Notes under the pieces: model-generated
The model's database searches: none
Told to the model about the DNA's origin: nothing
What the model saw: the letters and a program-made list of their open reading frames with translations, nothing else
Part shown: one piece after another, positions 54,767-63,309 of the stretch
How the letters are laid out: every line of letters begins with the position of its first letter
Numbering within the stretch: position 1 is the stretch's first letter
Program-made: the position numbers and the translations under genes
Source: Roseateles toxinivorans
GTDB lineage: Bacteria > Pseudomonadota > Gammaproteobacteria > Burkholderiales > Burkholderiaceae_C
Assembly (NCBI RefSeq): GCF_004362525.1
Contig: NZ_SNXS01000003.1
Span: 744,001 to 808,000, forward strand
Direction of reading: 5' to 3'
Length of the DNA stretch: 64,000 nucleotides

Positions 54767-56245
54767 ATGAGCAACTGCCACGCCGCCCCGGAACTCGCGC
54801 AAGCGCTTGGCGAAGCCACGCGCGAAACGCTGGACCGCTACGCCGCCGACTATCCCAAAGGCCCGCACGACCAGCCGCAAAGCATGTGCCCGGCCTTCGG
54901 CGCGCTGCGCGTTGGCCTGCGCATGCGGCGCACGGCCACCATCCTCAGCGGCTCGGCATGCTGCGTCTACGGCCTGACCTTCACCTCGCACTTCTACGGC
55001 GCCAAGCGCAGCGTCGGCTATGTGCCGTTCAACTCCGAGAGCCTGGTCACCGGCAAGCTGTTCGAGGACATCCGCGAGGCCGTGCACCTGCAGGCCGACC
55101 CGGCCAAGCTCGACGCGCTGGTGATCATCAATCTGTGCGTGCCCACCGCCAGCGGCGTGCCCCTGCAGCTGCTGCCCAAGCAGATCAACGGCGTGCGCAT
55201 CATCGGCATCGATGTGCCCGGCTTTGGTGTGCCGACGCACGCCGAGGCCAAGGATGTGCTGGCCGGCGCGATGCTGAAATACGCCCGCGGCGAGGCCGAG
55301 GCCGGCCCGGTCAGCGCGCCTAGCGGCTGGCGCGAGAAGGGCCTGTCGGAGAAGCCGACGGTGAGCCTGCTCGGCGAGCTGTTCCCGGCCGACCCGATGG
55401 TCATTGGCATGCTGCTGGAGCCGATGGGCCTGGCGGCCGGCCCGACGGTGCCCACCCGCGAGTGGCGCGAGCTCTATGCCGCGCTGGACTGCACCGTGGT
55501 GGCCGCCATCCATCCTTTCTACACCGCCACGGTGCGCGAATTCCAGGCCGCCGGCCGGCCCGTGGTGCCCTCGGCCCCGGTGGGCCATGACGGCACCGAG
55601 GCCTGGCTGCAGGCCATTGGCGAGGCGGCGAAAGTGCCGCAGGCCCTGATCGATGCGGCCAAGCAGCGCGTGCTGCCCATCATCAAGGCGGTCCTGGCCA
55701 AGACGCCGATCAAGGGCCGCATCACCGTCAGCGGCTATGAGGGCTCGGAGCTGCTGGTGGCCCGTCTGCTGGTCGAGAGCGGCGCCGAGGTGCCCTATGT
55801 GGGCACCGCCTGCCCGCGCACGCCCTGGAGCGAGCCCGATCTGCAGTGGTTGCAGGCGCGCGGCGTGCAGGTGCAGTACCGCGCCTCGCTGGAGCAGGAC
55901 CTGGCCGCCATGCACCGCTTCAAGCCCGATCTGGCCATCGGCACCACGCCGGTGGTGCAGGCGGCCAAGGAGCTGGCCATTCCGGCGCTGTACTTCACCA
56001 ACCTGATCTCGGCGCGGCCGCTGCTGGGCCCGGCCGGTGCCGGCTCGCTGGCCCAGGTGATCAATGCCGCGATACACAACAAGGCCCGCTTCGACCAGAT
56101 GCGGGAGTTCTTCGGTGAGGTCGGCTCCGGCCATGCCGCTGGCGTCTGGGAGAACGTGCCCAAGGACCGCCCCGAGTTCAAGGCCGAAACGCGCCGCCAG
56201 GTCATCAAGATGATCAAACGCCGCAAGGCCGAGGAGATGATATGA
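54767..56245 (+). CDS. bchY: Chlorophyllide reductase subunit Y
   Basis: BchY is the NifD-like subunit of chlorophyllide reductase. It is 492 aa from ATG 54767. Cys residues near the N-terminus ([22 protein letters not shown]) and [11 protein letters not shown] are the expected cluster ligands. It is flanked by bchX and bchZ within 10 nt each. Confidence 0.96.
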   Translation: MSNCHAAPELAQALGEATRETLDRYAADYPKGPHDQPQSMCPAFGALRVGLRMRRTATILSGSACCVYGLTFTSHFYGAKRSVGYVPFNSESLVTGKLFEDIREAVHLQADPAKLDALVIINLCVPTASGVPLQLLPKQINGVRIIGIDVPGFGVPTHAEAKDVLAGAMLKYARGEAEAGPVSAPSGWREKGLSEKPTVSLLGELFPADPMVIGMLLEPMGLAAGPTVPTREWRELYAALDCTVVAAIHPFYTATVREFQAAGRPVVPSAPVGHDGTEAWLQAIGEAAKVPQALIDAAKQRVLPIIKAVLAKTPIKGRITVSGYEGSELLVARLLVESGAEVPYVGTACPRTPWSEPDLQWLQARGVQVQYRASLEQDLAAMHRFKPDLAIGTTPVVQAAKELAIPALYFTNLISARPLLGPAGAGSLAQVINAAIHNKARFDQMREFFGEVGSGHAAGVWENVPKDRPEFKAETRRQVIKMIKRRKAEEMI

Positions 56246-56255
56246 GGTCATCCGC

Positions 56256-57737
56256 ATGCTAGTCCTCGATCACGACCGCGCCGGCGGCTACTGGGGTGCC
56301 GTCTACGTCTTCACCGCGATCAAGGGCCTGCAGGTGGTGATCGACGGGCCGGTCGGTTGCGAGAACCTGCCGGTGACCTCGGTGCTGCACTACACCGATG
56401 CCTTGCCCCCGCACGAGCTGCCCATCGTGGTGACAGGTCTTGCCGAGGAGCAGCTGGGCCGCGAAGGCACCGAGGGCGCGATGAAGCGGGCCCATGCGGT
56501 GCTCGACCCCGACTTGCCCAGCGTGGTCGTGACCGGCTCGATCGCCGAGATGATAGGCGGCGGCGTCACGCCCGAGGGCACGACGATTCAGCGCTTTCTG
56601 CCGCGCACCATCGACGAGGACCAGTGGCAATGCGCCAACCGGGCGATCTTCTGGCTGTGGAGCCAATACGGGCCCAAAAAGGTGCCGCAGCGCACACCGT
56701 TCAGCGAGCGGCCGGCGGGGGAGAAGCCCCGCGTCAACCTGATCGGTCCCTGCTACGGCCAGTTCAACAGCGCCAGTGATCTGCACGAGATCCGCCGCCT
56801 GGTCGAGGGCATTGGCGCCGAGATCAATATGGTGTTTCCGCTGGGCAGCCATCTGGCCGACGTGGCGAATCTGGCCGAGGCCGATGCCAACGTCTGCCTG
56901 TACCGCGAGTTCGGCCGCCTGCTGTGCGAGGCGCTGGAGCGGCCCTATCTGCAGGCGCCGATCGGCCTGCACAGCACCACCGCCTTCCTGCGCCAGCTGG
57001 GCGAGATCCTGCATCTGGATCCCGAGCCCTTCATCACCCGCGAGAAGCACACGACGATCAAGCCGGTCTGGGATCTGTGGCGTTCGGTCACGCAGGACTT
57101 CTTCGGCACCGCCAATTTCGCCATCGTCGCCAACGAGACCTATGCACGGGGCGTGCGCCATTTCCTCGAAGACGAGCTGGGCCTGCCCTGCAACTTCGCC
57201 ATCGCCCGCAAGCCCGGCGAGAAGACCGACAACGCCGCCGTGCGCGAGCTGATACAAAGCAAGCCGCCGCTGGTGATGTTCGGCAGCTTCAACGAGCGCA
57301 TGTACCTGGCCGAGGCGGGCAGCCAGGGGCCGATGCGACCGACCTTCATCCCGGCCTCCTTCCCCGGCGCCATCATCCGCCGCGCCACCGGCACGCCCTT
57401 CATGGGTTATGCCGGCGCCACCTATCTGGTGCAGGAGTTCTGCAACGCGCTGTTCGATGCGCTGTTCCACATCCTGCCGCTGGGCACCGAGATGGACAGG
57501 GTCGAGGCCACGCCGGCCCGGGCGCTGCCCGAGATCGTCTGGACGCAGGACGCCAAGGAATTGCTGGACGAGTTGCTCGAGGCGCAGCCGGTGCTGGTGC
57601 GCATTTCGGCGGCCAAGCGCCTGCGCGACCAGGCCGAGCGCGTGGCGCGCGCCGCCGGTGCGGCGGCAGTGGCGGTCGAGCATCTGGAAGGCCGCACGCG
57701 CCAGATCGCGGCGGCGGCACTGGGGGCCCTGTCATGA
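56256..57737 (+). CDS. bchZ: Chlorophyllide reductase subunit Z
   Basis: BchZ is the NifK-like partner of BchY. The 493-aa protein starts [20 protein letters not shown] after the Met, with [19 protein letters not shown] as the conserved cluster-side Cys region. The C-terminus contains the BchZ tail [18 protein letters not shown]. It runs into puf with only 102 bases between, so puf is transcribed both from the bchC promoter and possibly from within bchZ. Confidence 0.96.
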   Translation: MLVLDHDRAGGYWGAVYVFTAIKGLQVVIDGPVGCENLPVTSVLHYTDALPPHELPIVVTGLAEEQLGREGTEGAMKRAHAVLDPDLPSVVVTGSIAEMIGGGVTPEGTTIQRFLPRTIDEDQWQCANRAIFWLWSQYGPKKVPQRTPFSERPAGEKPRVNLIGPCYGQFNSASDLHEIRRLVEGIGAEINMVFPLGSHLADVANLAEADANVCLYREFGRLLCEALERPYLQAPIGLHSTTAFLRQLGEILHLDPEPFITREKHTTIKPVWDLWRSVTQDFFGTANFAIVANETYARGVRHFLEDELGLPCNFAIARKPGEKTDNAAVRELIQSKPPLVMFGSFNERMYLAEAGSQGPMRPTFIPASFPGAIIRRATGTPFMGYAGATYLVQEFCNALFDALFHILPLGTEMDRVEATPARALPEIVWTQDAKELLDELLEAQPVLVRISAAKRLRDQAERVARAAGAAAVAVEHLEGRTRQIAAAALGALS

Positions 57738-57839
57738 AGCGTTTTTCAAAGCTTGCTGTGGGCCCTCCGCCACGGCGGTCCCTGCCGCGCGGGAGCTGCG
57801 CGGTGTTGGCCGCAAGGCCATTCTTGAGGAGCTATCGAT

Positions 57840-57989
57840 ATGGCTGACGAAAGGAAAGGCTCGTTATCCGGGCTGACCGAGAACGAGGCCCGGGAGTTTC
57901 ACGGCATTTTCATGTCCAGCTTCATTGGTTTCACGGCTGTTGCCGTGGTGGCCCATGTGCTGGTGTGGATGTGGCGTCCCTGGCTGTAA
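57840..57989 (+). CDS. pufB: Light-harvesting 1 beta polypeptide
   Basis: The LH1 beta chain is a 49-aa single-span protein of the core antenna ring. It has H21 and the bacteriochlorophyll-ligating H39 (AVVAHVLVW) followed by the C-terminal WRPWL signature; the N-terminus [19 protein letters not shown] is typical. GAGGAG lies upstream of ATG. It is followed by orf74 and not directly by pufA. A hairpin (57785-57803) lies in the leader. Confidence 0.95.
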   Translation: MADERKGSLSGLTENEAREFHGIFMSSFIGFTAVAVVAHVLVWMWRPWL

Positions 57990-58012
57990 CCCATTGCTGA
58001 AGGAGATCCGCC

Positions 58013-58237
58013 ATGGCCGAGATCACAACCGTACCCACGACGAACCCAGCCTTGCAGGACTCCAAGGCTTATGAAGCACTGTTCTTCCTGAGCTTTGTGG
58101 TCGTGCTGTTGATTGCCATCGTAGGGCAGGTTCTGTTCTTCAAATGGCGAACCTGGTTTCCCGGAGCAGAGAGCGAGAAATCGCTGATCAAAGGCGTGAG
58201 GGTAGGTGTCTACACCTTCATGTCCCATCTCAATTAG
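58013..58237 (+). CDS. Single-span 74-aa protein between pufB and pufA, PufQ-like in architecture (orf74)
   Basis: A strong AAGGAGAT site precedes ATG 58013. The N-terminal 20 residues are polar (MAEITTVPTTNPALQDSK). One membrane helix spans about 22-43 (LFFLSFVVVLLIAIVGQVLF), followed by WRTWFPG and an amphipathic C-terminal tail (about 52-73, KGVRVGVYTFMSHL). There is no His in the helix, so it should not bind bacteriochlorophyll like an alpha or beta chain. Length, one helix with VG near its end and a following basic/Pro segment recall PufQ, but pufQ normally precedes pufB. PufX-like or protein-W-like roles in LH1 ring opening are alternatives. Expression should match LH1. Confidence 0.85.
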   Translation: MAEITTVPTTNPALQDSKAYEALFFLSFVVVLLIAIVGQVLFFKWRTWFPGAESEKSLIKGVRVGVYTFMSHLN

Positions 58238-58248
58238 GAGATTGAAGC

Positions 58249-58434
58249 ATGTGGAGAATTTGGCTGTTATTCGACCCACGCCGCGCGCTGGTCGCCTTGT
58301 TTGCTTTCTTGTTCGTGCTGGCACTGGTGATTCACTTCGTGCTGCTGAGTACCAACAAGTTCAACTGGCTCGATGGGCCGCGTACGCAGGCGGTGAGTCA
58401 GAACTCATCGATGCCCGCGCCCGCGCCGAAGTAG
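58249..58434 (+). CDS. pufA: Light-harvesting 1 alpha polypeptide
   Basis: The LH1 alpha chain is 61 aa with one span. The start [20 protein letters not shown] is diagnostic. H29 ([10 protein letters not shown]) ligates bacteriochlorophyll and NKFNWLDG follows. A Pro/Ala-rich tail (MPAPAPK) ends the protein. TAGGAG lies upstream; 11 nt separate it from orf74. Confidence 0.96.
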   Translation: MWRIWLLFDPRRALVALFAFLFVLALVIHFVLLSTNKFNWLDGPRTQAVSQNSSMPAPAPK

Positions 58435-58452
58435 TCGCGACGAGCCCGGAAG

Positions 58453-58479
58453 CACGGCGCGGGTTCGCCTCGCGCCGTG
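58453..58479 (+). other. pufA-pufL intercistronic hairpin
   Basis: CACGGCGCG (58453-58461) pairs perfectly with CGCGCCGTG (58471-58479) around a 9-base loop, without a T-tract. In Rhodobacter, a comparable hairpin protects the pufBA mRNA from 3' decay and makes LH1 more abundant than the reaction centre. The same role is likely here. Confidence 0.75.
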
Positions 58480-58536
58480 TCCAGAATGCCCAGGGCCCCG
58501 CGTCTCGCGGGCGCCCCTTCACCTGAGGTGGCAAGC

Positions 58537-59361
58537 ATGGCCATGCTGAACTTCGAAAGAAAGTACCGCGTTCGCGGCGGAACCCTGCTCGGAGGCGACC
58601 TGTTCGACTTCTGGGTCGGGCCCTTCTATGTCGGCTTCTTCGGCGTGACCACGGCCTTCTTCTCGCTGGTGGGCATCATGATGATTGTCTGGGGCGCCTC
58701 GCAGGGCGGCACCTGGAATCTTTGGCAGATCAATATCGCACCGCCCGACCTCAAATACGGCCTGGGCATGGCGCCGCTGATGGAAGGCGGTCTGTGGCAG
58801 CTGATCACCGTCTGCGCCGTCGGGGCCTTTGTGTCGTGGGCGCTGCGCGAGGTCGAGATCTGCCGCAAGCTGGGCATAGGCCTGCACGTGCCGTTCGCCT
58901 TCTCGGTTGCCATCCTGGCCTACGTCACCCTGGTGGTGATACGGCCCGCGCTGATGGGCGCCTGGGGCCATGGCTTCCCCTACGGGATCATGAGCCATCT
59001 GGACTGGGTGTCGAACACCGGCTACCAGTACCTGCATTTCCACTACAACCCGGCGCACATGCTGGCGGTGAGCTTCTTCTTTGCCACCACCTTCGCGCTG
59101 TCCCTGCATGGCTCGCTGATCCTCTCGGCCACCAACCCGGCCAAGGGCGAACCGGTGAAGACCGCCGAGCATGAGAACACCTTCTTCCGCGACACCATTG
59201 GCTACTCGATAGGCACCCTGGGCATCCACCGCCTGGGCCTGTTCCTGGCCTTGTCGGCGGGTTTCTGGAGCGCCGTGTGCATCGTCATCAGCGGCCCGTT
59301 CTGGACGCGCGGCTGGCCCGAGTGGTGGGGCTGGTGGTTGAACCTGCCGATCTGGCGCTGA
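58537..59361 (+). CDS. pufL: Photosynthetic reaction centre L subunit
   Basis: L binds bacteriochlorophylls, bacteriopheophytin and QB. It is 274 aa from ATG 58537 ([15 protein letters not shown]), with GAGGTG upstream; the open frame to 58477 is an artefact. Five helices are seen, with [20 protein letters not shown], split, and [14 protein letters not shown] carrying the special-pair His. [19 protein letters not shown] contains the non-haem iron/quinone His. Confidence 0.97.
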   Translation: MAMLNFERKYRVRGGTLLGGDLFDFWVGPFYVGFFGVTTAFFSLVGIMMIVWGASQGGTWNLWQINIAPPDLKYGLGMAPLMEGGLWQLITVCAVGAFVSWALREVEICRKLGIGLHVPFAFSVAILAYVTLVVIRPALMGAWGHGFPYGIMSHLDWVSNTGYQYLHFHYNPAHMLAVSFFFATTFALSLHGSLILSATNPAKGEPVKTAEHENTFFRDTIGYSIGTLGIHRLGLFLALSAGFWSAVCIVISGPFWTRGWPEWWGWWLNLPIWR

Positions 59362-59394
59362 GGGTTCAGGAACGAAGACCACGAGGAGACAAAC

Positions 59395-60378
59395 ATGTCA
59401 GCCGAGTATCAGAACATCTTCACCAGCGTCCAGGTCGTGGCGCCGTCCTACCCCGGCGTGCCTATCGGCCGCGACGAGCATGAGCGCGAGGGGCCGGCCA
59501 CGCACTGGCATCTGCTGGGCCGCATCGGTGATGCGCAGTTGGGGCCCATCTACCTGGGCTGGCTGGGCATTGCCTCGCTGATCTGCGGCTTCATCGCGAT
59601 CGAGATCATGGGCCTGAATATGTGGGCCTCGGTGGGCTGGGACCCGGTGCAGTTCGTGCGCCAGCTACCCTGGCTGGCGCTGGAGCCGCCGCCGCCCGAC
59701 TACGGCCTGAGCCTGCCGCCGCTCAACCAGGGCGGCTGGTGGCTGATGGCGGGCTTCTTCCTGACCATGGCCATCCTGCTGTGGTGGGTGCGCATGTACC
59801 GCCGCGCCCGTGCTCTGGGCATGGGCACGCATGTGGCCTGGGCCTTTGCTGCGGCGATCTGGCTCTATCTGGTGCTGGGCTTCATCCGCCCGATCCTGAT
59901 GGGCAGCTGGGGCGAGGCGGTGCCCTTCGGCATCTTCCCGCACCTGGACTGGACGGCGGCCTTCTCGCTGCGCTACGGCAATCTGTTCTACAACCCCTTC
60001 CATATGCTGTCGATCGCGTTTCTGTACGGCTCGACGTTGCTGTTCGCGATGCATGGCGCGACCATACTGGCGGTCAGCCGCTTCGGCGGTGAGCGCGAGA
60101 TCGAGCAGATCACCGACCGTGGCACGGCCTCGGAGCGGGCGGCGCTGTTCTGGCGCTGGACGATGGGCTTCAACGCGACGATGGAGTCCATCCACCGCTG
60201 GGCCTGGTGGTTTGCCGTGCTGTGCCCGCTGACCGGCGGCATCGGCATCCTGCTCACCGGCACCGTGGTCGACAACTGGTACCTCTGGGCCGTCAAGCAC
60301 GGCGTGGCGCCCATGTATCCGGCGGTGTTCCAGCCGGTGGTCGACCCGGCCTTGCAGCTGCTGGGAGTCAAGCCATGA
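59395..60378 (+). CDS. pufM: Photosynthetic reaction centre M subunit
   Basis: M pairs with L and binds QA. The 327-aa protein has five helices and the usual N-terminus [40 protein letters not shown] holds the special-pair His, and [20 protein letters not shown] the iron/quinone His. The C-terminal tail is longer than in Rhodobacter, as in species with a bound tetraheme cytochrome. Its stop overlaps the start of orf61 (ATGA). Confidence 0.97.
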   Translation: MSAEYQNIFTSVQVVAPSYPGVPIGRDEHEREGPATHWHLLGRIGDAQLGPIYLGWLGIASLICGFIAIEIMGLNMWASVGWDPVQFVRQLPWLALEPPPPDYGLSLPPLNQGGWWLMAGFFLTMAILLWWVRMYRRARALGMGTHVAWAFAAAIWLYLVLGFIRPILMGSWGEAVPFGIFPHLDWTAAFSLRYGNLFYNPFHMLSIAFLYGSTLLFAMHGATILAVSRFGGEREIEQITDRGTASERAALFWRWTMGFNATMESIHRWAWWFAVLCPLTGGIGILLTGTVVDNWYLWAVKHGVAPMYPAVFQPVVDPALQLLGVKP

Positions 60379-60560
60379 GCGGCGCCTTCCTCCAGCGCTG
60401 CCTGGCCGCGGCTTCATCGGCATTGAACAACCCCTCGCTGGGCCTGGCCATCCAGGCCCAGCTGCCCGACCATCATCCGGCGCTTGGGCTGGCGCCTGCG
60501 CCCGCGCCGATGGCCGCATCCACCCGGGCGCCGCTGGGCGCACAAGGAGCCATCGCATGA
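60375..60560 (+). CDS. 61-aa ORF joining pufM and pufC (orf61)
   Basis: This frame begins in the pufM stop (ATGA) and ends in the pufC start (ATGA), so it exactly fills the gap. Ribosome sites precede both its own ATG (GGGAG) and that of pufC (AAGGAG). About four fifths of codons end in G or C, as in the neighbours, particularly in the first half. The product ([20 protein letters not shown]..., then Ala/Pro-rich) is soluble-looking with one Cys and no clear membrane span. It could be a true small protein or a coupling ORF whose translation matters more than its product. No family recognised. Confidence 0.5.
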   Translation: MSGAFLQRCLAAASSALNNPSLGLAIQAQLPDHHPALGLAPAPAPMAASTRAPLGAQGAIA

Positions 60561-61690
60561 AGCGCCTTCAATCCCTGTGCGTGTCGGCGCTGGCCGTGCT
60601 GACCCTGGCCGGCTGCGAGCGGCCCCCGGTCGACTCCGTGCAGCGTGGCTACCGCGGCACCGGCATGGAGCAGGTCTACAACCCGCGCACCCTGGCTGAG
60701 CAGGCGGCGCTGAACACCCCGCCCGAAGAGTTGCCGCCGGCCTCGCCCGATGGCCCCAAGGCCGGACAGGTCTATCAGAACGTCAAGGTGCTGGGCAATC
60801 AGAGCGTGGGCGAATTCGCTCGCACGATGGTGGCGATGACCAACTGGGTGGCGCCCAAGCAGGGTTGCGTCCACTGCCACAACGCGCAGAACTTCGCCGA
60901 TGACTCGCTCTACACCAAGGTGGTGGCGCGGCGCATGTTGCAGATGACGCAGAAGATCAATACCGACTACAAGAACCATGTCGGCGCCACCGGCGTCACC
61001 TGCTACACCTGCCACCGCGGGCAGAATGTGCCCAACGAGACCTGGTTCAAGCCGCTGCTGCCCAAGGGCGCGAACAGCTTTGCCGGTGACAAGGCGGGCC
61101 AGAACCAGCCGGCCATGACCGTGGGCCTGAGCTCGCTGCCGCTGGATCCGTTCACCCCCTTCCTGCTGGAGGCGCAGGACATTCGCGTGCAGGGCGACAC
61201 GGCACTGCCGGCAGGCAACCGGCATTCGATCAAGCAGGCCGAGTGGACCTACGGCCTGATGGTGCATATGTCCTCGGCGCTGGGCGTGAACTGCAGCCAG
61301 TGCCACAACACCCGTTCGTTCGGTGACTGGAACAACAGCTCGCCCCCACGGCTGACCGCCTGGCACGGCATACGCATGGCGCGCGAGCTGAACAATGAGT
61401 TCATGCTGCCGCTGACCGACAGCTTCCCGGCCCACCGACTGGGCCCGGGCGGCGATGTGGCCAAGCTGAACTGCGCCACCTGCCACCAGGGTGCGCACAA
61501 GCCGCTGTATGGCGCGACCATGGCCATGAGCCATCCGGAGCTGCTGACCAAGAGCCTCGAGGCCGGCCTGCCGGCGGCTGCGGCCTCGGCCACCACCACC
61601 GGCGCGCTGACGACCGACGACCTCAAGACCTTGAGCCTGCTGCCTGCCAGCACCGCTCAGCCCAAGGTGAAGGTGGCGGCGAGCAACTGA
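60557..61690 (+). CDS. pufC: Reaction-centre tetraheme cytochrome c subunit
   Basis: PufC passes electrons from soluble donors (HiPIP or cytochrome c) to the oxidised special pair. The 377-aa precursor has a lipoprotein signal with lipobox LAGC (Cys20), so it is anchored in the membrane and faces the periplasm. Four haem motifs are seen: CVHCH (104-108), CYTCH (149-153), CSQCH (246-250) and CATCH (306-310). The C-terminal ~60 residues are an Ala/Thr-rich tail. It ends the puf operon and is followed by a terminator. Confidence 0.97.
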   Translation: MKRLQSLCVSALAVLTLAGCERPPVDSVQRGYRGTGMEQVYNPRTLAEQAALNTPPEELPPASPDGPKAGQVYQNVKVLGNQSVGEFARTMVAMTNWVAPKQGCVHCHNAQNFADDSLYTKVVARRMLQMTQKINTDYKNHVGATGVTCYTCHRGQNVPNETWFKPLLPKGANSFAGDKAGQNQPAMTVGLSSLPLDPFTPFLLEAQDIRVQGDTALPAGNRHSIKQAEWTYGLMVHMSSALGVNCSQCHNTRSFGDWNNSSPPRLTAWHGIRMARELNNEFMLPLTDSFPAHRLGPGGDVAKLNCATCHQGAHKPLYGATMAMSHPELLTKSLEAGLPAAAASATTTGALTTDDLKTLSLLPASTAQPKVKVAASN

Positions 61691-61708
61691 GCCTGATCGC
61701 GCAATGAG

Positions 61709-61740
61709 GCATGGCAGCGACCGGGGGGACGCTGCCATGC
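61709..61740 (+). terminator. Hairpin terminator after pufC
   Basis: An 11-bp perfect stem (GCATGGCAGCG / CGCTGCCATGC) with a 10-base loop lies 19 nt after the pufC stop. The following tract is only weakly T-rich (GCGGGTTTAC), so termination may be partial. Confidence 0.75.
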
Positions 61741-61879
61741 GCGGGTTTACTGCAGGGTAGCCCAGGGCCGCAGACGCCTAATATCCGAGCGTTCGTGATA
61801 AGTTTGCATCTGTCACGCGGGGCCGTGGAAGCGGTCCCGTTTCTGCCTTGGCTGTTTACGCGGTTGAAGATTGCCCCCG

Positions 61880-63298
61880 GTGTCCACCCCTCCCACATCC
61901 GATCTGAGCGCCCTGTCGCCGCTGGCCACCGAGCTGGCGACGACGATCGCCCGCGTGGCCAGCGACATCGCCCTGGTGATTGACAGCGAGGGCGTGATCT
62001 CCAGCGTGGCCGAGGGCCCTGCCGCGCTATCTCCGCACAGCGTTTCCTGGGTCGGCCAGCGCTGGATCGACACCGTCAGCCAAAGCACACGGCCGAAGAT
62101 ACAGATGCTGCTTGATGAGGTCAGCGCCAGCGGGGTGTCGCGCCGGCGCGAGGTCAATCATCCGGGCCAGGGCGGCGATGAGATTCCGGTCACCTGGGCG
62201 GCCATCCGGCTGGGCGAGGGCGGCCCGGTGCTGGCCGTCGGTCGCGACCTGCGTGCGGTGGCCGCTATCCAGCAACGCTTCGTCGAGGCGCAACAGGACA
62301 TGGAGCGCCACTACTGGAACCGCCGCCAGGCCGAGACCCGCTACCAGCTGCTGTTCCAGGTGGCCAGCGACGCGGTGCTGGTGCTTGATGCCGGCACCCT
62401 GCAGGTACTGGAATCGAACGCCGCAGCACTGGCCCTGCTGGGTGCCGGCACGGCCACACTCAATGGCCGGCCGCTGGCCGAGAACCTGCCGCCCCATGCC
62501 CGGGCAGCGGTGGCCGAATTGCTGGTCAATGCGCGCGGTACCGGCCGCGCCGGTGAAATCCGTGTGCGGGGTCTGGCCGGCCCGGGCGCCGTCGATATCT
62601 CGGCCACGCCCTTCCGGTCCGGTGACCAGCAGCAGATGCTGGTACGCCTGCGCCATGACGAACCGGGCGATGCCGACAGCCGCGCCCAGGCCCGCATGGC
62701 CGAATTCGTCGAGACCACGCCCGATGCCGTGGTCATCACCGACTCCTCCGGCGGCATCCTGATGGCCAATCCGGCCTTTGTGCGCCTGGCCCGCCAGACC
62801 GACGAGGCCCAGCTGCGGGGCCGGGCCCTGCCCGAGTTGCTGCGCGATCAGACGGGTGGCTGGTCACGCCTGATCACGCGGGCGCGCTCGGCCGGCGTGG
62901 TGCCCGATGTGGAGGTCGAGATGGAGTCGGCCAGTGGTGCGCCGCTGACCCTGCAGGTGACGGCGGTGCTGATGACCGAGGGCGAGCAGACCTGCCTGGG
63001 CTTCATCCTGCGCCAGGGGGGCCGTGTGCCCTCGCTGCTCGGCCCAGACGACCTGCTGGCGGGCCTGTTCGACCAGGTCGGCCGCGTGCCCCTGGCCGAG
63101 TTGCTGACCGAGGTCACGCGCCGGGCCGAGCGGCAGCTGATAGAGAGCGCCCTGCTGCGCACCGGCGGCATGCGCTCGGTCACCGCCGACGTGCTGGGCC
63201 TGAGCGCCGAGGCCTTGGAGTCCCGCTTGCAACGCCATGGGCTGTCCGGCCATGGCTATCCGGCCGGCAACGGCGAACCGCCGCATTCGATCAATTGA
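61880..63298 (+). CDS. ppsR2: Second PpsR/CrtJ-family regulator (PpsR2-like)
   Basis: From GTG 61880 the product is 472 aa (TTG 61871 is an alternative). It shares the whole PpsR layout: N-terminal PAS with WVGQRWIDTVSQSTRPKIQM, Q-linker AVAAIQQRFVEAQQDMERHY, two PAS domains and a C-terminal HTH-like end. The HTH differs: MRSVTADVLGLSAEALESRL replaces the PpsR RQSLYVK recognition helix, and the Cys before the HTH is absent (Gln-Leu-Ile instead). Only one Cys (C372) remains. It sits directly upstream of a phytochrome gene, as ppsR2 does next to bphP in Rhodopseudomonas and Bradyrhizobium. Light-responsive and not redox-responsive control is inferred. Confidence 0.88.
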   Translation: MSTPPTSDLSALSPLATELATTIARVASDIALVIDSEGVISSVAEGPAALSPHSVSWVGQRWIDTVSQSTRPKIQMLLDEVSASGVSRRREVNHPGQGGDEIPVTWAAIRLGEGGPVLAVGRDLRAVAAIQQRFVEAQQDMERHYWNRRQAETRYQLLFQVASDAVLVLDAGTLQVLESNAAALALLGAGTATLNGRPLAENLPPHARAAVAELLVNARGTGRAGEIRVRGLAGPGAVDISATPFRSGDQQQMLVRLRHDEPGDADSRAQARMAEFVETTPDAVVITDSSGGILMANPAFVRLARQTDEAQLRGRALPELLRDQTGGWSRLITRARSAGVVPDVEVEMESASGAPLTLQVTAVLMTEGEQTCLGFILRQGGRVPSLLGPDDLLAGLFDQVGRVPLAELLTEVTRRAERQLIESALLRTGGMRSVTADVLGLSAEALESRLQRHGLSGHGYPAGNGEPPHSIN

Positions 63299-63309
63299 CT
63301 GATACCTCG

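Noticed and set aside
54743-56257. 504-aa minus-strand frame opposite bchY, and similar long frames opposite bchZ, crtB, hemA and pufM
   Set aside because: His/Gln/Ala/Gly-rich translations typical of antisense in high-GC DNA; the plus strand carries recognised enzymes.
58013-58237. Calling orf74 a second LH1 alpha chain
   Set aside because: No His ligand in the helix and no MWRIW-type N-terminus; it is not a pigment-binding antenna polypeptide.
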